39,739 nucleotides of DNA from an uncultured Shimia sp. (GTDB taxonomy: Bacteria > Pseudomonadota > Alphaproteobacteria > Rhodobacterales > Rhodobacteraceae). Of this stretch, positions 24,760 to 33,840 are shown piece by piece; positions within the stretch are counted from its first letter, which is position 1, and the number at the start of each line of letters is the position of its first letter. The notes under the pieces are model-generated. The model made no database searches, was not told the DNA's origin, and was given only the letters and a program-made list of their open reading frames with translations. The stretch spans positions 1-39,739 of the forward strand of contig NZ_CAJXIV010000029.1 of NCBI RefSeq assembly GCF_913054185.1, in the 5' to 3' direction. Position numbers and translations under genes: made by a program.

Positions 24760-24951
24760 TCAGGAGCTTTTGCGGGCGGCAAAAATCCGGTGTTCGGCGT
24801 AATCATCGTTGGCCGCCTGCGGGGCAGGGGCATCTGCTTCGCCACGGACTTTGCGGGCCCAATCACCGCTGATGCGGATGGTGCCCACCACAGTGTCACT
24901 GGTGGACCGGCTTTGATCGTCGTTAGACGGAAGGCTTCTGCTCTTCGTCAC
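24760..24951 (-). CDS. Small polar protein downstream of nrdJ
   Basis: A 63-residue protein from a GTG at 24951 preceded by a perfect AAGGAG. It begins 10 bases after the nrdJ stop, so it is almost certainly co-transcribed and coupled. The sequence is polar with no cysteine and no membrane segment: N-terminal TKSRSLPSND, a central VVGTIRISGDWARKVRG that looks folded, an APAPQAAND linker, and C-terminal AEHRIFAARK. I do not recognise a named family. Position suggests a helper or regulator of the reductase. Confidence 0.6.
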   Translation of the reverse strand: MTKSRSLPSNDDQSRSTSDTVVGTIRISGDWARKVRGEADAPAPQAANDDYAEHRIFAARKSS

Positions 24952-24961
24952 AGTTTTCTCC

Positions 24962-27900
24962 TTAGCTACAGCCTGAGGTGGCGCCACAGGTGTTGCATTT
25001 CATACAGGTGCCGTTGCGCACCAAAGTGTAATTGCCGCAATCACCACAGGGGTCTCCCTCGTAGCCTTGCATTTTGGCTTTGGCGCGCTCGTTCATCGGT
25101 GGCGAAACCGCTGTGACGGAGGCGCTAGGTGCCATGTCTGATACGGCTGCGCCAGTGGTTTCCGGCACCAAAGTGCTCACATTTTTGACAGCATCGGAGT
25201 TATCCACAGAAATGTTGCCGCCGCCGTTCAGAACAACCAGTTCTTGGGGCAGGCGTTTGCGCAGATACCCGGTGGACGAGATCTGCTTCAACACTTCAAG
25301 CGAGCGAGTCGCGGCGATGTCAGACAGCTCGGATAGGTTGGACACGCCTTCTTCTTCGCCACGTCCCAGATCATCAAACGCGGTGCCTTCTGGCTTGATA
25401 TGCGCGAGGTCGGTGCGGTCGAGGTAAGACACGGCCAATTCGCGGAAGATATAGTCGAGGATCGAGGTGGCGTTTTTGATGCTGTCGTTGCCTTGCACCA
25501 TGCCTGCTGGTTCAAACTTGGTGAAAGTGAAGGCGTCGACAAATTCCTCGAGCGGCACGCCGTATTGCAGGCCAACCGACACTGCGATGGCGAAGTTATT
25601 CATCATCGCGCGAAAGCCAGCGCCTTCCTTGTGCATGTCGATGAAGATTTCACCCAAATTGCCGTCAGAGTATTCGCCGGTGCGCAGGTAGACCTTGTGC
25701 CCACCCACAACCGCTTTCTGAGTGTAACCTTTGCGACGTTCCGGCATTTTCTCGCGGCCACGGGCGACTTCTTTGACAATGATTTTTTCGACGATCTTTT
25801 CGGCCAGGACCTGTGCCTTTTCCTTCATGGACCCGGATTCGAGCACTTCGGCGGCGTCTTCGTCGTCCTCCACCAGCGCGGCAGCTAGAGGTTGTGACAG
25901 TTTGGATCCGTCACGATACAGCGCGTTGGCTTTGATGCCCAAGGACCAGCTGAGCTCATAGGCGTTTTGGCAATCCTCGATGGTGGCATCGTTGGGCATG
26001 TTGATTGTTTTGGAGATCGCGCCGGAGATGAAGGACTGCGCAGACGCCATCATGGTGATGTGGCTGTCCACAGACAGGTAGCGCTTGCCTTTTTTGCCGC
26101 ACGGGTTGGCACAATCGAAGATGTGATAGTGCTCTTCTTTGAGGAACGGCGCGCCTTCGAGGGTCATGGTGCCGCAGACGTGGTCATTGGCCAGATCAAT
26201 GTCAGCCTTGGTGTAGCCGAGGTGTCCAAGCAGTTCGAAGGCAGGGTCATTCAGCTTCTCAGCCGGAATGCCGAGCACATTGGTGCAGAACTCTTCACCC
26301 AGTGTCCATTGGTTGAACACAAAGCGGATGTCGAAGGCGGAGCCAAGGGCGGCTTCGATTTTCTCGATCTCGTTGGTGGTGAAGCCGTGGCCGATCAGGG
26401 ACGTGTGGTTGATGCCCGGCGCGTTGCCGATGGTGGCGTGGCCCACTGCGTAAGAGACAATTTCTTCGATTTGTGCAGAGGAATAGCCGAGGCCTTCGAG
26501 CGCGGCAGGCACAGAGCGGTTGATGATCTTGAAGTAGCCGCCACCGGCGAGCTTTTTGAACTTCACCAGCGCAAAATCAGGCTCGATGCCGGTGGTGTCA
26601 CAATCCATCACCAGGCCAATGGTGCCTGTTGGGGCAATCACGGATGTCTGCGCGTTGCGATAGCCGTGTTTCTCACCCAGTTCGAGGGCTTCGTCCCAGG
26701 CGGACTTGGCCAGCTCAACCAGCATTTGGTCCGGGCAGTTTTCGGCATCCAGCGGCACCGGTTTGACGGCGAGGCCTTCGTATCCTGAGGTCAGGCTCTG
26801 GGTCGCGCGGCGGTGATTGCGGATCACGCGCAGCATGTGTTGGCTGTTGCGGGCGTAACCGTCAAAGGCGCCCAGCTCTCCGGCCATTTCAGCAGACGTT
26901 GCGTAGGCGACGCCAGTCATCAACGCGGTGAGAGCGCCACCAAGAGCACGGCCTTCTTCGCTGTCGTAGCCGTAGCCCATGGTCATCAGTAGGCCGCCGA
27001 TGTTGGCATAGCCCAAGCCCAGAGTGCGGAAGTCATAAGACCGTTGTGCGATCTCTTTGGATGGGAACTGCGCCATGGTGACGGAGATTTCCAACGTCAC
27101 GGTCCAGAGACGTGTGGCGTGCATGTAATCTTCAGCCTGAAACTCACCGTCCTTGAGGAAGGACAGGAGGTTCATAGAGGCGAGGTTACATGCCGTGTCG
27201 TCCAGGAACATGTACTCGGAGCAGGGGTTGGAACCGCGGATTTCGCCGTCTTCGGGGCAGGTGTGCCAAGCGTTTACGGTGTCGTGGTACTGAATGCCAG
27301 GATCGGCACAAGCCCAGGCGGCGTGGCCGACGTCTTCCCACAGGTCACGAGCCTTGATGGTTTTGGCCACTTTGCCGTCGGTGCGGCGGATCAGCTCCCA
27401 GTCATCATCGTTTTCGACAGCCTTGAGGAAGGCGTCAGTGACGCGGATCGAGTTGTTGGAGTTTTGGCCCGACACAGAGGCGTAGGCCTCAGAATCCCAA
27501 TCGGTGTCGTAGGTTGGGAACTCGATGCTGGCGTAACCTTGTTTGGCATAATCCAGCACACGTTTGATGTAGGTCTCTGGGATCATGACCTTTTTGGCGT
27601 CACGGATCGCGGACTTTAGGCCGTCATTGGTTTTGGCATCATAGGCGTCTGCCTCAGCACCGTCCCAGGCTTTGATCGCGTCAAAAATGCCGTTGAGCTT
27701 TTGCTCGTGCATCTTGGAGCCGGCCACGATGGAGGCAACCTTCTGCTCTTCTTTGACCTTCCAGTTGATGTATTCCTCGATGTCCGGGTGATCCGCATCG
27801 ACAATCACCATCTTGGCTGCACGGCGGGTGGTGCCGCCGGATTTGATCGCACCTGCGGCGCGGTCGCCAATTTTCAGGAAACCCATCAGACCGGAGGATT

Positions 27901-28627
27901 TGCCACCGCCGGACAGAGATTCGCCGTCAGCCCGCAGCGAGCTGAAGTTGGTGCCGGTGCCAGAGCCGTATTTGAACAGGCGGGCTTCGCGCACCCAAAG
28001 ATCCATGATGCCGCCGTCACCCACCAGATCATCTGCCACGGACTGAATGAAGCAGGCGTGCGGCTGTGGATGCTCGTATGCGGATTTGGATTTGGTCAGC
28101 TTGCCAGTTTTGTAATCGACATAGTAGTGGCCTTGGGAGGGGCCATCGATGCCGTAGGCCCAGTGCAGGCCGGTGTTGAACCATTGAGGCGAGTTGGGCG
28201 CGGCGCGCTGGGTCGCCAGCATATAACGCATTTCATCAAAGTAGGCGCGCGCGTCGTCTTCTGAAGAGAAGTAGCCGCCTTTCCAACCCCAATAGGTCCA
28301 GGCTCCGGCGAGACGGTCAAACACCTGTTTGGCGCTGGTTTCACTGCCAATGGCCACGTCATCGTTGGCAGGCGCAGAGCGCCACAGGAATTCCGGGACA
28401 CCTTTTTCACGCACTTTACGCAGCTTGGCAGGCACCCCAGCTTTGCGGAAGTATTTTTGCGCAATCACATCGGAGGCAACCTGGGACCAATTAGACGGGA
28501 CTTCGATGTCCGCAAGGTGAAAGACAACGGTGCCGTCCGGGTTGCGAATTTCAGATTCGGTGGTCACAAAATCCAGATCCGCGTAAGCGTCTTGTCCGGT
28601 CTTGGTGAAGCGTCGTTGAATCTTCAT
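24962..28627 (-). CDS. nrdJ: Vitamin B12-dependent (class II) ribonucleotide reductase
   Basis: Makes deoxyribonucleotides using adenosylcobalamin as radical source, with or without oxygen. The 1221-residue protein starts [11 protein letters not shown], the usual N-terminus of the long alphaproteobacterial type. The active-site loop SNPCSEYMF holds the conserved Asn-Cys-Glu triad, and NSPQWFNTG and the [13 protein letters not shown] phosphate loop are present. The C-terminus carries [15 protein letters not shown] and [11 protein letters not shown], a zinc ribbon with the redox cysteines that regenerate the active site. The frame remains open up to 28903, but that part is probably untranslated leader. 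The gene is first in an operon with a small ORF. NrdR-box-like sites lie about 200 bases upstream. Confidence 0.96.
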   Translation of the reverse strand: MKIQRRFTKTGQDAYADLDFVTTESEIRNPDGTVVFHLADIEVPSNWSQVASDVIAQKYFRKAGVPAKLRKVREKGVPEFLWRSAPANDDVAIGSETSAKQVFDRLAGAWTYWGWKGGYFSSEDDARAYFDEMRYMLATQRAAPNSPQWFNTGLHWAYGIDGPSQGHYYVDYKTGKLTKSKSAYEHPQPHACFIQSVADDLVGDGGIMDLWVREARLFKYGSGTGTNFSSLRADGESLSGGGKSSGLMGFLKIGDRAAGAIKSGGTTRRAAKMVIVDADHPDIEEYINWKVKEEQKVASIVAGSKMHEQKLNGIFDAIKAWDGAEADAYDAKTNDGLKSAIRDAKKVMIPETYIKRVLDYAKQGYASIEFPTYDTDWDSEAYASVSGQNSNNSIRVTDAFLKAVENDDDWELIRRTDGKVAKTIKARDLWEDVGHAAWACADPGIQYHDTVNAWHTCPEDGEIRGSNPCSEYMFLDDTACNLASMNLLSFLKDGEFQAEDYMHATRLWTVTLEISVTMAQFPSKEIAQRSYDFRTLGLGYANIGGLLMTMGYGYDSEEGRALGGALTALMTGVAYATSAEMAGELGAFDGYARNSQHMLRVIRNHRRATQSLTSGYEGLAVKPVPLDAENCPDQMLVELAKSAWDEALELGEKHGYRNAQTSVIAPTGTIGLVMDCDTTGIEPDFALVKFKKLAGGGYFKIINRSVPAALEGLGYSSAQIEEIVSYAVGHATIGNAPGINHTSLIGHGFTTNEIEKIEAALGSAFDIRFVFNQWTLGEEFCTNVLGIPAEKLNDPAFELLGHLGYTKADIDLANDHVCGTMTLEGAPFLKEEHYHIFDCANPCGKKGKRYLSVDSHITMMASAQSFISGAISKTINMPNDATIEDCQNAYELSWSLGIKANALYRDGSKLSQPLAAALVEDDEDAAEVLESGSMKEKAQVLAEKIVEKIIVKEVARGREKMPERRKGYTQKAVVGGHKVYLRTGEYSDGNLGEIFIDMHKEGAGFRAMMNNFAIAVSVGLQYGVPLEEFVDAFTFTKFEPAGMVQGNDSIKNATSILDYIFRELAVSYLDRTDLAHIKPEGTAFDDLGRGEEEGVSNLSELSDIAATRSLEVLKQISSTGYLRKRLPQELVVLNGGGNISVDNSDAVKNVSTLVPETTGAAVSDMAPSASVTAVSPPMNERAKAKMQGYEGDPCGDCGNYTLVRNGTCMKCNTCGATSGCS

Positions 28628-28722
28628 GCCTGTCATCGTCCCCAATGCCAAAGTGTCCCGTGGTGCACGTTCTGTGCGGTTTGCGGTGCCGCAATTTTGA
28701 ACCCTTGGAGAAGTGGGCGGAC

Positions 28723-28813
28723 CAGCAGGCAAAGGGATACCAGAGCGCAAACGCATCACGTTTGTCGCGGACTCAAGCCCAAAGGGGCAATTGACAGAGT
28801 TTGTCCCTGCTGC
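28723..28813 (-). promoter_or_regulatory. Possible structured leader RNA of nrdJ
   Basis: Arms pairing at 28807-28813 and 28723-28729 (CAGCAGG/CCTGCTG on the minus strand) enclose three small hairpins: 28793-28796 with 28803-28806, 28777-28780 with 28785-28788, and 28748-28753 with 28759-28764 (6 bp, CAAACG/CGTTTG). The whole resembles a four-way junction about 100 bases before the ATG. I found no B12-box consensus, so it does not look like a classical cobalamin riboswitch. Confidence 0.35.
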
Positions 28814-28822
28814 CTTGGTCGC

Positions 28823-28838
28823 CACAATATCTAGTGGG
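28823..28838. promoter_or_regulatory. NrdR-box-like palindrome 1
   Basis: The 16 bases from CCACAATAT to TAGTGG match the published NrdR consensus acaCwAtATaTwGtgt at 13 of 16 positions. NrdR represses ribonucleotide reductase genes when dATP is high. It lies about 200 bases upstream of the nrdJ start. Confidence 0.6.
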
Positions 28839-28854
28839 TTTTCTCGGCTGCTGC

Positions 28855-28870
28855 CACAAACTGGCGTATC
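28855..28870. promoter_or_regulatory. NrdR-box-like site 2 (degenerate)
   Basis: CCACAAACTGGCGTAT begins 32 bases from box 1 and keeps the CCACAA half and the GT of the right half. NrdR boxes usually occur as pairs spaced by whole helical turns, so the spacing supports this weaker site. Confidence 0.4.
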
Positions 28871-29062
28871 GGCCCCTAAAGGGTCAACGGATTTATTTAC
28901 CAAAAATCAGGATTTTCCCTGTTGACGGAAAGTGGTCGGCGGCGACTCGCTTCTGCGCTCCGATTCCTCCACAGGCGTCTTTAGAGACCGTTAATATTGG
29001 TTAATTCCGCTAAACGTTTGAAAAAAGGCGTTTCTGCTTTGGGGCGAGAGCGGTGGAGGGAG

Positions 29063-29105
29063 TTATCCACAACATGTAGGTTCGACAGCTCGATTCTGTG
29101 GAAAA
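29063..29105. promoter_or_regulatory. Two DnaA boxes facing each other
   Basis: A perfect TTATCCACA lies at 29063-29071 (plus) and TTTTCCACA at 29097-29105 (minus strand). Both fit the TTWTNCACA consensus. They lie in the nrdJ/phaZ gap, near an AT-rich stretch at 28990-29030. They could link nrdJ expression to replication initiation. Confidence 0.5.
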
Positions 29106-29157
29106 TATTGAGCACCGGGGATGTGCATCTTTTGCAACGGTGACCATCAATTACAAC

Positions 29158-29191
29158 AATGGGGCGAATCGCGCCCTGCGATCGCCCCATT
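29158..29191. terminator. Long hairpin after phaZ
   Basis: Outer arms of 10 bp (29158-29167 and 29182-29191) and inner arms of 4 bp (29169-29172 and 29178-29181) form one nearly continuous stem 28 bases past the phaZ stop. T-runs are weak on both strands, so termination is likely but not certain. Confidence 0.6.
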
Positions 29192-29218
29192 TGTGTGCGG
29201 AGGTTGCTGAGCCGCTGT

Positions 29219-30502
29219 TTAAGCAGCGTTGTTCTTGTTTGCAGCCTTACGCGGCGAAGCCTTTTTGGGCGCCTTTGCGTTGGCGTCGATGAATTCCAGC
29301 ACCAGTGGTCGGATGTTGTTGCGCCAGCTTTTGCCTGCGAAGATGCCGTAGTGACCCGCACCCGGCTCCACGTGGCTGGCTTTCTTGCTGTCGGGCAGGC
29401 CGGTGCAGAGATCCAGCGCGGCAATACATTGGCCTGGCGCGGTGATATCGTCTTTGGCGCCTTCAACGGATTTTACCGCAACCGTTGTGATTTTGCCGAT
29501 ATCAACTTTGCGGCCTGCAACGACAAACTCGTTGTTGGCAATCTCGCCGTTTTTGAAGACGCGCTCAACGGTGGAGAGATAAAACTCAGCCGTCATATCC
29601 ATGACAGCCAAGTATTCGTCATAGAAACGGTTGTGGGCGTCGTGATCAGAAGCTTCACCCCGAGACACACGCATGATTTGATCGTTGAACGCCTTTGAGT
29701 GGCGCTCGCCGTTCATCGACATAAATGAGGAAAGCTGCAACAGGCCTGGGTAGACCATGCGACCAACGCCGGGGTGTTTGAAGCCAACGCGCTGGATCAT
29801 GGTTTCTTCGAGCTGGCCCATGGTGACGCGGTGGCCAAAGTCGGTGACCTCAGTAGCGGCGGCGTTTGGATCAATTGGCCCACCGATCAGGGTGAGAGAG
29901 CGCGGCTGCGCCTCTGGGTTTTCCTCTGCGAGATAGGCGGTGGCGGCGAGGGTGAGCGGTGCAGGCTGGCACACAGCGATCACATGGGTGTCCGGGCCAA
30001 GCTCTTTCATAAAATCGACAAGGTAGAGGGTGTAATCTTCCACATCAAACTTGCCTTCGGACACAGGGATGTCACGCGCGTTATGCCAATCAGTGATGTA
30101 AACTTCGCAGTCGGCAATCAGGCTTTTCACAGTGGAGCGCAGCAGGGTGGCATAGTGGCCAGACATCGGCGCGACCAGCATAACTTTGCGCTTCATTGTT
30201 TTGCGGCCGGACACTTCAAAGTGGACCAAATCGCCAAAGGGACGTTCAATTACGGTGTTGATGTTGACGATATGGTCTTTGCCATCTTCGCAGGTGAAGC
30301 TGTCGATACCCCAATCAGGTTTCACAACCATGCGTTGGAAGGCGCGTTCGGTGACTTCGCCCCAAGCGGCCATCCACTGCAAACCAGGGTTCGGCACCAA
30401 TGCGAAGGCAGGGTATGACGCCATGGCGCTGGCGGTGGCGCCCAACCATTGGTTGGTGTTCCGCATCGTTTCCATCAGGTCATACGTGGCCATGTATCGC
30501 AT
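29219..30502 (-). CDS. phaZ: Intracellular polyhydroxybutyrate depolymerase
   Basis: Hydrolyses stored PHB granules. The protein has 427 residues from the ATG at 30502, preceded by AGGACGAAG. The alpha/beta-hydrolase core uses a cysteine nucleophile, as in the PhaZa1 type: AVCQPAPL (predicted Cys178) replaces the lipase box, and the catalytic His is in EPGAGHYGIFAG. The C-terminus (KAPKKASPRKAANKNN) is a basic tail, perhaps for binding the granule or DNA. The open frame reaches 30592, but those residues are not family-like. Divergent from phaC with a PhaR-type site in the gap. Confidence 0.93.
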   Translation of the reverse strand: MRYMATYDLMETMRNTNQWLGATASAMASYPAFALVPNPGLQWMAAWGEVTERAFQRMVVKPDWGIDSFTCEDGKDHIVNINTVIERPFGDLVHFEVSGRKTMKRKVMLVAPMSGHYATLLRSTVKSLIADCEVYITDWHNARDIPVSEGKFDVEDYTLYLVDFMKELGPDTHVIAVCQPAPLTLAATAYLAEENPEAQPRSLTLIGGPIDPNAAATEVTDFGHRVTMGQLEETMIQRVGFKHPGVGRMVYPGLLQLSSFMSMNGERHSKAFNDQIMRVSRGEASDHDAHNRFYDEYLAVMDMTAEFYLSTVERVFKNGEIANNEFVVAGRKVDIGKITTVAVKSVEGAKDDITAPGQCIAALDLCTGLPDSKKASHVEPGAGHYGIFAGKSWRNNIRPLVLEFIDANAKAPKKASPRKAANKNNAA

Positions 30503-30575
30503 GTGCTTCGTCCTATCGTTTGGGGTATGCACCCTGTGTTTTCCCCAGTAATATTGAGGGGGCGCTTGGTTAATG

Positions 30576-30586
30576 CTGCACAGCAG
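30576..30586. promoter_or_regulatory. PhaR-type operator in the phaZ/phaC gap
   Basis: CTGC-ACA-GCAG, a perfect CTGC-N3-GCAG as described for PhaR binding in Paracoccus, with one more paired base on each side. It lies 25 bases before the phaC ATG, positioned to block phaC, and possibly phaZ. Confidence 0.6.
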
Positions 30587-30610
30587 CGACATTAGGGCGG
30601 ATGGGTTAAT

Positions 30611-32404
30611 ATGACAACAAATGAGACTGAATCTGGCGAAAAAATGGATCGCCTGAACGCGAATTTGGCGAAAGTCGAAGCTTTGTCGTTGCGATTAACC
30701 GAAGTCCTTGGGCGACGTAAGCCATTGAGAGATGAGCTAAATTCCCCAGAACCTGAAGTGTTCCTGAATGCGGCGACAGCCTATTGGCAGTCCATGGTCG
30801 ACAACCCCGGAAAAGTTATCGAAAACCAGCTCGATCTGTGGAGTAAGTCGGTTAAATCTTTCGTGGACGCACAGAATATCATGCTTAAGGGGCAGTTTTC
30901 TGCACCGCAGGATGACACCCCGTCAGACCGGCGATTCTCTCATCCAATGTGGAAATCGCACCCGTATTTCAACCTGCTCAAGCAGCAGTACATGCGCAAT
31001 TCTGAGGCGATCAAAGCTGCTGTTGGCGAGCTTGAAGGACTGGCTCCCAAAGACAAGCAACGGATCGAATATTTCTCCAATCAGATTGTCGACATGATGT
31101 CGCCGACCAACTTCTTAGGGACAAATCCAGATGCGTTGGAGAGGGCCGTAGAGACCGAAGGTCAGTCGCTGATTGATGGGTTGCAGAACATGATCTCTGA
31201 TCTGGAAGCCAACAATGGCGAGCTTCTGGTGAAACTGGCGGATGAAGATGCCTTTGAGATTGGCCGCAACATTGCGACGGCGCCGGGCAAGGTGGTGTTC
31301 CGCAACCGGATGTTTGAGTTGCTGCAGTTTTCACCGACGACCGACACAGTGCATGAAATTCCGCTGATCATCTTTCCGCCGTGGATCAACAAATACTACA
31401 TTCTGGATCTCAAAGAGCAGAACAGCCTGATCCGTTGGTGCGTGGCGCAAGGCTATACCGTGTTTGTGGTGAGCTGGGTCAATCCCGATCTGTCTCATGC
31501 TGATGTGGGGTTGGAAGACTATATTGAGGAGGGGTTCCTCGAAGCCATTGCGCAGGTCAAAGACATCACCAAACAGAAACAGGTGAATGCGGTTGGATAT
31601 TGTATCGCCGGGACCACGCTGCATCTGACGTTGTCATTGATGAAGCAACGGGGCGACAAATCGGTGAAGTCAGCAACTTTTTTCACCACGCTGACAGATT
31701 TTTCCGATCAAGGGGAGTTCACGCCGTTTTTGCAGGATGACTTTATCGACGGCATTGACGATGAGATTGAGGAGTTTGGCATCCTGCGTTCGTTTATCAT
31801 GCAGCGCACGTTCAGTTTTCTGCGGTCCAATGATTTGATCTACGGTCCCGCAATCAAAAGCTATTTCATGGGAGAAGCGCCACCTGCGTTTGATTTGCTC
31901 TTCTGGAACGGCGATGGCTCGGGCCTGCCGGGCAAAATGGCGCATCAGTATTTGCGCGAGCTGTGCCAAGCCAATAAATTTGTCGGTGAGGGTGTTGAGC
32001 TCTGTGGCGCAACTCTCAAGATCAGCGAAGTGGATGTGCCGATTTGTTCCGTCACTTGTGAAACGGATCACATTGCGCGGTGGAAAGACTGTTATCACGG
32101 GTTTCAGCAGACCAAGAGCCGGTCAAAGACCTTTATTGTGTCTCAGTCAGGGCACATCGCCGGGATTGTGAACCCGCCAAGCAAAAAGAAGTACGGCCAC
32201 TACACCAACACAGATTTGAAAGGGAGCGCTACGGATTGGATGAATGGCGCAACTTTTCAGGAAGGGTCTTGGTGGCCGCACTGGGATGGCTGGTTGTCCA
32301 AAAAATCAGGCAAAAAAATCGCGGCGCGGCAGCCCGGGGATGAGACTCATCCAGCGCTTGGCGAGGCTCCAGGCAGTTATGTTCTGAAAAAAGCCTATAA
32401 ATAG
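30611..32404 (+). CDS. phaC: Class I poly(3-hydroxyalkanoate) synthase
   Basis: Polymerises 3-hydroxyacyl-CoA into PHB at the granule surface. The protein has 597 residues, normal for class I. The N-terminal domain covers about 1-200 and the alpha/beta-hydrolase core about 230-570. The catalytic triad is predicted as Cys331 in the lipase-like box GYCIAG, Asp486 in CETDHIARW, and His515 in SQSGHIAG. The PHA synthase motifs PPWINKYYILDL and VSWVNPD are present. It is divergent from phaZ and followed by phasin and phaR. Confidence 0.95.
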   Translation: MTTNETESGEKMDRLNANLAKVEALSLRLTEVLGRRKPLRDELNSPEPEVFLNAATAYWQSMVDNPGKVIENQLDLWSKSVKSFVDAQNIMLKGQFSAPQDDTPSDRRFSHPMWKSHPYFNLLKQQYMRNSEAIKAAVGELEGLAPKDKQRIEYFSNQIVDMMSPTNFLGTNPDALERAVETEGQSLIDGLQNMISDLEANNGELLVKLADEDAFEIGRNIATAPGKVVFRNRMFELLQFSPTTDTVHEIPLIIFPPWINKYYILDLKEQNSLIRWCVAQGYTVFVVSWVNPDLSHADVGLEDYIEEGFLEAIAQVKDITKQKQVNAVGYCIAGTTLHLTLSLMKQRGDKSVKSATFFTTLTDFSDQGEFTPFLQDDFIDGIDDEIEEFGILRSFIMQRTFSFLRSNDLIYGPAIKSYFMGEAPPAFDLLFWNGDGSGLPGKMAHQYLRELCQANKFVGEGVELCGATLKISEVDVPICSVTCETDHIARWKDCYHGFQQTKSRSKTFIVSQSGHIAGIVNPPSKKKYGHYTNTDLKGSATDWMNGATFQEGSWWPHWDGWLSKKSGKKIAARQPGDETHPALGEAPGSYVLKKAYK

Positions 32405-32420
32405 CAGTCATTTGAGAGGT

Positions 32421-32441
32421 TTTTGCTGCGCTGCAGCAAAA
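32421..32441. promoter_or_regulatory. PhaR-type operator upstream of phaP
   Basis: A perfect inverted repeat with 9-bp arms, TTTTGCTGC and GCAGCAAAA, around GCT. It contains the CTGC-N3-GCAG core at 32426-32436. It directly precedes the phaP promoter -35 box, so bound PhaR would block RNA polymerase. Confidence 0.65.
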
Positions 32442-32446
32442 AAAAC

Positions 32447-32475
32447 TTGAAATGCCGCACCGCAGAAAGCATATT
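32447..32475 (+). promoter_or_regulatory. phaP promoter
   Basis: -35 TTGAAA (32447-32452), 17-base spacer, -10 CATATT (32470-32475). A strong AAGGA ribosome-binding site follows before the ATG at 32549. Confidence 0.55.
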
Positions 32476-32548
32476 GTGTCCAGAGACTAGAAACGCAGCC
32501 CATTCTCCTCATCATCACGGGCTGTCATTTGTTTAAGGAACTATACCA

Positions 32549-32995
32549 ATGGCTAAAGCGACACAGGACATGACCGCAATGTTCAAAGACGTATTGGGTG
32601 CATTCCCGGTTGATACAACAGCATTTGAAGGCGCTTTCAAAAACTCCGCAGCGCTGAACGAGAAGCTGACCACTGTTGCGCTGGGCGCGGCAGAGAAGTC
32701 TTCCGAGATCTCCACCAAGTGGACAAAAGACACCCTGGCGAAGCTGGGCGACATGACCAAAGCCAAAGAAGATCCAGCGGATTACGCCAAAGCGATGACC
32801 GATTTTGCGTCCGCTCAGGCTGAAGTTGCTGCTGAAAACATGGCAGCCTTCGCTGAAGTTGCGAAGAAAGTTCAGATGGAAACTGTTGAACTGCTGATGT
32901 CTGCTGGCAAAGACGCTTCTGAGGAAGCAACCGCCGCTGTCAAAAAGGCCACCAATGACGTGACCGCAGCTGCGAAAAAAGCAACATCCAAGTAA
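32549..32995 (+). CDS. phaP: Phasin, PHB granule coat protein
   Basis: A 148-residue, almost entirely helical amphipathic protein without cysteine, typical of the phasin_2 family. A central helix (SSEISTKWTKDTLAKLGDMT) is followed by a long Ala/Glu-rich helix and a lysine/alanine C-terminus (ATAAVKKATNDVTAAAKKAT). Phasins cover PHB granules and set their number and size. The gene has its own promoter with a PhaR-type operator in front, and terminators behind, so it is regulated separately from phaC. Confidence 0.87.
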   Translation: MAKATQDMTAMFKDVLGAFPVDTTAFEGAFKNSAALNEKLTTVALGAAEKSSEISTKWTKDTLAKLGDMTKAKEDPADYAKAMTDFASAQAEVAAENMAAFAEVAKKVQMETVELLMSAGKDASEEATAAVKKATNDVTAAAKKATSK

Positions 32996-33045
32996 GAAAA
33001 GCCGCAACTCGGCACCCTTAACCTCCCTGAGGGTGCAGATTGCGT

Positions 33046-33075
33046 GAGCGGGCTTTATGCCCGCTCTTTCTTTTT
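33046..33075 (+). terminator. Terminator of phaP
   Basis: An 8-bp stem (33046-33053 and 33059-33066, loop TTTAT) is followed by TTTCTTTTT. An extra hairpin (GCACCCT/AGGGTGC near 33012-33036) lies just before. Both fall between phaP and phaR. Confidence 0.8.
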
Positions 33076-33130
33076 GTGCTGCAGTCGCATAGGCTTTTTC
33101 TGCAGCGCGCAAAACTTTGGGGAGAATGAC

Positions 33131-33682
33131 GTGGGCGAAGACACCAAACCACTGCTGATCAAACGCTACGCCAGCCGGCGGCTCTATAATACAGAGACCA
33201 GTGACTATGTCACATTGGATGATATTGCCGGTTTCATTCGATCCGGTCGCGAAGTCCAGATTATCGATTTGAAAAGTGGGGATGATCTGACCCGTCAGTA
33301 CCTGCTTCAAATCATTGCAGAACATGAGAGTCGTGGTGAGAATGTTTTGCCGGTGAATGTGCTCAATGATCTTGTGCGGGCCTATACCACACAGGCCACG
33401 TCAATGGTGCCGCAATTCTTGCAGACGTCTTTTGACATGCTGCGAGACAGCCAAGAAAAAGTTATGGAAAGCATGGGGACCGGTATGGCGATGCCAGGTC
33501 TGGAAGCGATGCAGGCGCAGCAAGAAGCTTTCCTGAAAGCGATGACAGGCGGTATGGCTTGGCCGGGAGGCGTTGCGCCGGGTGCTGAGAAAGAAGAGGC
33601 TGTCAGCGGTGACGGTGAAGACCTCGACGACATCAAGAAGCAGCTTGCCGAATTGCAGGACAAACTGTCCAAGTTGAAGTAA
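33131..33682 (+). CDS. phaR: PHA synthesis repressor PhaR
   Basis: A 183-residue DNA-binding regulator that also binds PHB granules and releases phasin transcription when polymer accumulates. The N-terminus carries the PHB/PHA accumulation regulator domain (LLIKRYASRRLYNTETSDYV, residues about 8-27), the following RQYLLQIIAEHESRG helix, and a C-terminal coil (DDIKKQLAELQDKLSKLK). I chose the GTG at 33131, with GGGGAG upstream. An earlier start at 33044 would lie inside the phaP terminator. Two degenerate CTGC-type half-sites lie before it (33079-33105), possibly for autoregulation. Confidence 0.93.
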   Translation: MGEDTKPLLIKRYASRRLYNTETSDYVTLDDIAGFIRSGREVQIIDLKSGDDLTRQYLLQIIAEHESRGENVLPVNVLNDLVRAYTTQATSMVPQFLQTSFDMLRDSQEKVMESMGTGMAMPGLEAMQAQQEAFLKAMTGGMAWPGGVAPGAEKEEAVSGDGEDLDDIKKQLAELQDKLSKLK

Positions 33683-33711
33683 TCACTCTCCGCAGTTTCA
33701 ATTCAGTTTGA

Positions 33712-33734
33712 GTGGCGCGCATTTAGTGCGCCAC
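33712..33734. repeat. Hairpin between phaR and the HU-like gene
   Basis: 9-bp arms with one G-T pair (33712-33720 and 33726-33734), loop ATTTA. No T-run follows. Confidence 0.45.
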
Positions 33735-33840
33735 CGGTGTTTGGCGACCAGATATTGTGGAAAATTAGCGATTTACCTGTCTTTTGCCGGATGCGCCCGC
33801 TATGCTGGTGTTGTTGAGCAGACCAGTGAGGTAGAAAGCC

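Noticed and set aside
28628..28903. Extension of NrdJ by 92 residues
   Set aside because: The extra residues do not resemble the family and contain the leader hairpins and the NrdR-like site.
28628..28903. Classical cobalamin riboswitch
   Set aside because: No B12-box (GCC-GGAGACC-GCC type) or GCCACTG segment found on the minus strand.
28920..29200. Replication origin
   Set aside because: Only two DnaA boxes and no origin-associated genes nearby.
28981..29466. 161-residue minus-strand frame across the phaZ end
   Set aside because: Overlaps phaZ out of frame and the DnaA-box region; no family features.
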